DNA from: Saccharomycopsis phalli
Taxonomy: Eukaryota > Ascomycota > Saccharomycetes > Ascoideales > Saccharomycopsidaceae
Assembly (NCBI GenBank): GCA_020342235.1
Contig: CP073213.1
Location: 1,280,501-1,344,500 of the forward strand
Direction of reading: 5' to 3'
Length of the DNA: 64,000 nt
Position 1 is the first letter of the stretch, and each line of letters opens with the position of its first letter. The notes beneath the pieces are model-generated. The model searched no databases. It was not told where the DNA came from and worked only from the letters and a program-made list of their open reading frames with translations. Positions 60,070 to 64,000 of this stretch are shown one piece after another. Made by a program: the position numbers and the translations under genes.

Positions 60070-61389
60070 TTAATCTAATATATTCTTGTTCTTGGTGGCT
60101 TTAATTTTATTCTTTACAAGGGGGTTGGAGTTTTGGACATTTGGACCAATATGGGTCTTCAATCCCTTTTTCGCCTTAACTGCCTCAGGCCGTTCCATTC
60201 CATTTATCTCATAATATAATGGAATACAACTAGCAGGACGCCAGTTATAATCGTTTTTAGGTTCACAGTTACAGTTGAGCCTTTGGTAATCTCCTGGATC
60301 AAGTGGGCACTGGCTATTTGGTGCATGGAAGTACCCTGTATCAGGTATATAGTGCACTTTACTCTTGTCCAAAAATAAGGCTACTGCCATACTATGAATC
60401 GGAGCGTCCCCCCATCGTTCATAAAAGAAACCTCCAGAGAGATCCAAGTAGTGGAAAAAGTCTCTGTAGACTTTGCTTCGCCAGAAATCCATGTCTGCAA
60501 TTTCAAAGTTGCTCCAGAAATGACACATGTTGAAAGTCTCACCATTATCATCAGTCAAGAATTGAAAATTGTTGTTCTCGGCCACGTATTTCGGATACAG
60601 CAGGGTGAAATTCTTTACCACATCCCAAAGACTCATTACGGTGGTGTGGATTTCGTATGGTGCCATGGTAAATCCATATGTCTTGTCATTATCTTGCATA
60701 TACTTGAACAAATCCTGGTCAATATCACAGTGGTACTGAATGTCTGGTTCAACCCTCCAATAATATCGGTACTTTTGCATCTTTGGAAGATTGTAGAAAA
60801 ACCCAGAGTTGAATCGGCACATGTGTCTGTATGACTCAGAGCCACCGTACTTGACGCCTTCGGCTTCCATCTGGTCCCGAACTTCCTGGGCCAAATCTTG
60901 ATCTATCCAACTAGGATAGTCCCACATCTCCTTTGGAATCAACTCATATTCAGTAGCGCCTGAAACCAACGCGGATGTTTCCCGGATAAACTCCTCGCTA
61001 AACTCCTCGTTGTTTGCAAACACCCATGGATAGTTGTACTTGTGATTAAATCTTTCCTCGAGATCCGTGATTGATTGGCGTATGCCATCCAAATCATCGT
61101 TACGAGCCAACACAAAAAAAGTTCCGTTGGCCCGTTTATAGGTATTTTTGTCAGATACAGACTCGGTATAATCTTTCCACTCTTGTTCAATCTTTTCATT
61201 TGCAACTTTCTGCTCTTCGGTGACGTTACTGTCACCAACAACAATAGCAGATGATTGGCTGTGATATTGGAATACTATGAAAGACAACACAACCACAAAT
61301 AAAACCGCAATGAAAACTCGCAGTCTGTGTAGAAAATGGGACAGAGATCGTCCCGAAACATTTCTTGCCAAAGTGCGCAGAAGAACCAT
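60070..61389 (-). CDS. KRE2/KTR-family alpha-1,2-mannosyltransferase
   Basis: A Golgi type II enzyme that extends O- and N-linked mannose chains. The 439-residue product has an N-terminal basic tail and a membrane anchor at about residues 22-42. The KTR domain has NGTFFVLARNDDLDGI, MCRFNSGFFYN, the catalytic-region YYWRVEPDIQYHCDID, and CHFWSNFEIADMDFWRSKVY. The metal-site region GGFFYERWGDAPIHSMAVALFL and late Cys residues (CNCEP, CIPLYY) follow. It belongs to the KRE2/MNT1 clade; I do not choose among paralogues. Divergent from BUB2 by 113 bases. Confidence 0.94.
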   Translation of the reverse strand: MVLLRTLARNVSGRSLSHFLHRLRVFIAVLFVVVLSFIVFQYHSQSSAIVVGDSNVTEEQKVANEKIEQEWKDYTESVSDKNTYKRANGTFFVLARNDDLDGIRQSITDLEERFNHKYNYPWVFANNEEFSEEFIRETSALVSGATEYELIPKEMWDYPSWIDQDLAQEVRDQMEAEGVKYGGSESYRHMCRFNSGFFYNLPKMQKYRYYWRVEPDIQYHCDIDQDLFKYMQDNDKTYGFTMAPYEIHTTVMSLWDVVKNFTLLYPKYVAENNNFQFLTDDNGETFNMCHFWSNFEIADMDFWRSKVYRDFFHYLDLSGGFFYERWGDAPIHSMAVALFLDKSKVHYIPDTGYFHAPNSQCPLDPGDYQRLNCNCEPKNDYNWRPASCIPLYYEINGMERPEAVKAKKGLKTHIGPNVQNSNPLVKNKIKATKNKNILD

Positions 61390-61502
61390 TGTTGCAAAAG
61401 TTCTTTAGATCGCTCCTATTGAAATATGCAAGTTGACATATTACCCGGCGTTGAAGGGGTATGTATGTTTGTATACAGTTGAAAATCGAATGCTTACCTG
61501 CA

Positions 61503-62462
61503 ATGGAACAGTCAGATAAAGCGTCTAAAAAGGGCCGGAAGAAAGAGGCGATAGAATTATTTCTTACATCCAATGATAACATCTTAATAAAGCCGGGATT
61601 GTCGCAGCTACGATATATGATCTTGGTGGACGGACTTCCTATTCCAAATGGCTACCAAACCTGTCCTTACCGGTGCTATGTATGGTCGATTCTTCTCCGA
61701 GCACCACCACAAAGCTCCAATATATATCTTGAATATGTCCTGAGAGGCCCGCCGCAGAGTTACTCTAAAATTCGCAACGATACGTTCAGAACTCTTACCA
61801 AGGACCAGAGCTTTAACGAAAAAGTATCCGAAGAAAGCTTGATTCGACTACTCTGTGCCTTTTCTTGGACACAGGAAAATGGATCATCCAAACGAAATGG
61901 ATTGAAGTTGTCCTCATATGTTCAGGGAATGAACATTTTGGCAGCACCGTTCTTGTACGTCGCAAAGAGTGAGCCACAGGCCTTTCAGCTATTTTATACT
62001 CTTGTTACCAAACACTGTCCCGCGTATATTGTCCCGACTTTGGATGGGGTTTATAATGGCGCCAGTATGGTTGATGTGGTTTTAAAAATAGTGGATACAA
62101 AGTTGCATGGGTACTTGAGTTCCAAGCTACTAAAACCGGAAATGTACGCATTTCCTTCGGTACTCACACTCAGTTGCTGCACACCACCATTGGATGAGAT
62201 TCTTATTTTGTGGGACTTTTTGTTTGCCTATGGCTGCCATATGAACATTTTGTTGATTGTTGCCCAGTTAATACTAATGCGATCCCAGCTACTAGAGTCC
62301 CAGTCGCCAATGGCGGTTCTAAGATCTTTTCCAAAAATCAACGCCCAGCAATTGATTAAATTATCAATCAGCTTTGTTGCTAAACTCCCTTCTAATGTGT
62401 ATGACTTGGTGGTAAGGCACACCTATGATCCCACAGTAAAAGCAGAGATAGCAAGCCTTTAA
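61503..62462 (+). CDS. BUB2: Mitotic exit/spindle-position checkpoint GAP Bub2
   Basis: Bub2 with Bfa1 is the GAP for the Ras-like GTPase Tem1 and blocks mitotic exit until the spindle is positioned. The 319-residue TBC-domain protein has the arginine-finger block IRNDTFRT near residue 89-96 and the glutamine-finger block YVQGMN near residue 139. SVLTLSCCTPPLDEILILWDFLFAYGCHMNIL follows, as in Bub2/Cdc16. An upstream in-frame ATG at 61461 would add 14 residues; MEQSDKASKK at 61503 is preferred. A CTG codon at 61740-61742 sits where homologues have a polar or small residue. Single exon. Confidence 0.93.
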   Translation: MEQSDKASKKGRKKEAIELFLTSNDNILIKPGLSQLRYMILVDGLPIPNGYQTCPYRCYVWSILLRAPPQSSNIYLEYVLRGPPQSYSKIRNDTFRTLTKDQSFNEKVSEESLIRLLCAFSWTQENGSSKRNGLKLSSYVQGMNILAAPFLYVAKSEPQAFQLFYTLVTKHCPAYIVPTLDGVYNGASMVDVVLKIVDTKLHGYLSSKLLKPEMYAFPSVLTLSCCTPPLDEILILWDFLFAYGCHMNILLIVAQLILMRSQLLESQSPMAVLRSFPKINAQQLIKLSISFVAKLPSNVYDLVVRHTYDPTVKAEIASL

Positions 62463-62787
62463 TGACTTACGACCCTTTTCTTTTTGGCTGTTGGATATAT
62501 TCTTTGCATCATTCAAATAAATTTTCAGAAAACCTTGTTCAACACCTCGAGTGTATTCACTGCCTCAGTCAATCAGAATTTATATAATATAAATATAATT
62601 ATGCATTTTTCATATATATACGCTCTCGTTGCGTACTATGCTGAAGCAGTGGCACAGTAAGTGTTAGAAGCCCCGTCCAGTAATATGTTGCCAGGTAGTT
62701 TTGATCTGTCATCTGAATCACCCGCAAGATTTTGACGGTGGAAAACAAGCGTTTGAGAAAATAAATATTCCAGTCGAGTTGTTAAGC
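62463..62787. other. Intergenic region between BUB2 and the V-ATPase subunit a gene
   Basis: 325 bases: a TATA-rich stretch near 62580-62630 is probably the promoter of the V-ATPase gene. No ORF or RNA gene was recognised. Confidence 0.4.
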
Positions 62788-64000
62788 ATGAATGACCAGG
62801 AGTCGATTTTCCGTAAGTAAGATCTAAGACACATTGTTGGGCAAATACTTACAATCTAGGGTCCGCGGAAATGTCACTTATTCAGATATTTTTGGCCACC
62901 GAGCTTTCACGAAACGTTGTTTCTGTACTAGGAGAAATGGGAAATATTCATTTCCGGGACTTGAATAAAGATGTGAATGCGTTCCAGCGATCATATGTCA
63001 AAGAGATCCGCAGATTGGATAACGTAGAGAGGCAGTTGAGGTACCTAAAACTGATAATAGGCAAGCAAACTATCCCGGTACAAGTAGTCCAATTTGATGG
63101 CGAGGATAGAAACGGCGCACCTAGTCCTTCGGAGATAGACGATGTTGTGGATGCCGTGTCACGATTTGAAGAAAAGGTACTGGAGCTAGACGGTAACTAC
63201 GAGTCTTTGAGAAAGCAGCAGATGGAGTTGATCGAGAATCGTTACGTTGTGATGCAGAGCGGCGAATTCTTTAATGGAATTAACGATACAAATGAGGTCC
63301 GTGCCAGATTATCTGTTGAACTGGATGATGCGCCTTTGCTTCTTGAGCAGGAGTCAGTGGAAATGGGCATTCCAACCGGGCATTTTTCTGATTTTGCAAG
63401 CTTGAGCATTGACTTTATTGTTGCCACTGTTCCTCGAGATAGAGTGGATTCCGCCGAGAAAATTCTATGGCGGGTGTTACGCGGAAATTTGGTAATGAAT
63501 CACCTACCAATTGAAGAGCCATTGTTTGATGAGAGACAGGGCAAGGAAATTTACAAAGATGTGGTCATAATATATACACATGGATCAGTGCTATTGGGAA
63601 AGTGCAGAAGGGTCATTGAATCATTGGAGGGTAAAATTTATAAGATAGACAGCAACCCTGAGCTATTGGCCGAGTCTTCGGCAACCATTAATGCACAGCT
63701 AAGCGATATAAATAATGTGTTGGACCAAACTAGAATGACGCTCAATGTGGAGTTGAAAATTGTGGCTGAGACGTTGGAGTTCTGGAGTATTCTCATAAAA
63801 AAGGAAAAGGCCATATATACGGCATTGAACATGTTTGACTTTGATAATGCACGTCGGTCGCTTATTGCCGAGGGATGGGTTCCAAAATATGACATACAAT
63901 TGATCAAAAATGCCATGCGGGAAATCACAGAGACATCGGGCGTGAATGCCAACACGACTACAATTGTTGTCAATGTATTACAAACCAATAAGACCCCACC
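62788..64000 (+). CDS. V-ATPase V0 subunit a (Vph1/Stv1), 5' part, spliced
   Basis: Exon 1 (62788-62812) encodes MNDQESIF. The intron is 62813-62859 (47 nt, GTAAGT donor, CTAG acceptor), and exon 2 runs off the right edge, so about 388 residues of an expected about 800-900 are visible. The junction rebuilds IFRSAEMSLIQ, the family start. Then come the NTD blocks FRDLNKDVNAFQRSYVKEIRRLDNVERQLRY, ILWRVLRGNL and LIAEGWVP. The membrane half is outside the window. It is the Vph1 or Stv1 type; fungi usually carry one or two and the visible part cannot decide. Vacuolar/Golgi proton pumping. Confidence 0.94.

Noticed and set aside
60394-60834. 146-codon plus-strand frame within the KTR-type gene
   Set aside because: Antisense shadow; the mannosyltransferase motifs fix the real strand.
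1-64000. tRNA genes, transposons or LTRs, CRISPR arrays
   Set aside because: Scanning for B-box-like GGTTCGAANCC on both strands, integrase/RT motifs and regular repeats gave nothing convincing. CRISPR is not expected in a yeast.

Overview
This window is nuclear DNA from an ascomycete budding yeast (Saccharomycotina). About 40 protein-coding genes lie on both strands with short spacers. Most are single-exon, and nine have one or two very short introns (about 41-95 nt, mostly with GTAAGT donors and TACTAAC-like branch sites). Several proteins can be aligned from memory to S. cerevisiae homologues. CTG codons are rare and TTG dominates. The few in-frame CTG codons in conserved blocks (RAD54, HAT1, BUB2) fall where homologues carry small or polar residues, which suggests a CUG-Ser (CTG-clade) yeast. 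The species is not determined. No tRNA, rRNA, transposon or CRISPR array was recognised.

Layout. 1-9.7 kb: adenine phosphoribosyltransferase, TAF11 with an unusual DVP minisatellite and acidic tract, a WRAP73-like WD protein, a 2-oxoglutarate oxygenase-like protein and a coiled-coil protein. 9.7-11.6 kb: a long empty stretch. 11.6-16.3 kb: an intron-rich block with a twin-CX9C mitochondrial protein (MIX14/CHCHD5), a degenerate histidine-phosphatase-fold membrane protein, proteasome ATPase RPT2, a CXXC zinc protein and the AP-1 sigma subunit. 16.6-24.7 kb: an MNN2-type mannosyltransferase, a small Kex2-site secreted protein, an FLC/TRP-like membrane protein and a YML020W-like hydrolase-fold protein. 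24.7-40.8 kb: a run rich in chromatin, transcription and repair genes (DOT1, MED13, RAD54, a SMYD-type SET protein, HAT1), with LST8, an atypical SDR and a CYSTM peptide. 41-47.3 kb: two unrecognised genes, the CLC transporter GEF1, and a long spacer holding a possible broken small secreted-protein gene. 47.3-64 kb: a CRIB-motif polarity protein, SLI15/INCENP, BFR2, DTD1, TFB1, SSZ1, VMA22, a NECAP-like protein, PFA4, a KRE2/KTR mannosyltransferase, BUB2 and the 5' part of a V-ATPase subunit a gene running off the right edge.

Themes. Chromatin and transcription genes are over-represented (TAF11, DOT1, MED13, HAT1, TFB1, the SET protein). Mitotic control genes (SLI15, BUB2), V-ATPase and vesicle genes (VMA22, subunit a, GEF1, APS1, NECAP) and Golgi glycosylation genes (MNN2-like, KTR-like) are also present. 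This is ordinary eukaryotic gene order rather than operons. The interesting details are gene-structural: an ATG-only exon in RPT2, a stop codon embedded in a splice donor at the end of APS1, a terminal DTD1 exon carrying its catalytic motif, a coding-coding overlap of SET/LST8, a phosphatase-family protein lacking its catalytic motifs, and the relic near 46.2-46.6 kb. I found no clear evidence of a wholly new multi-gene system.
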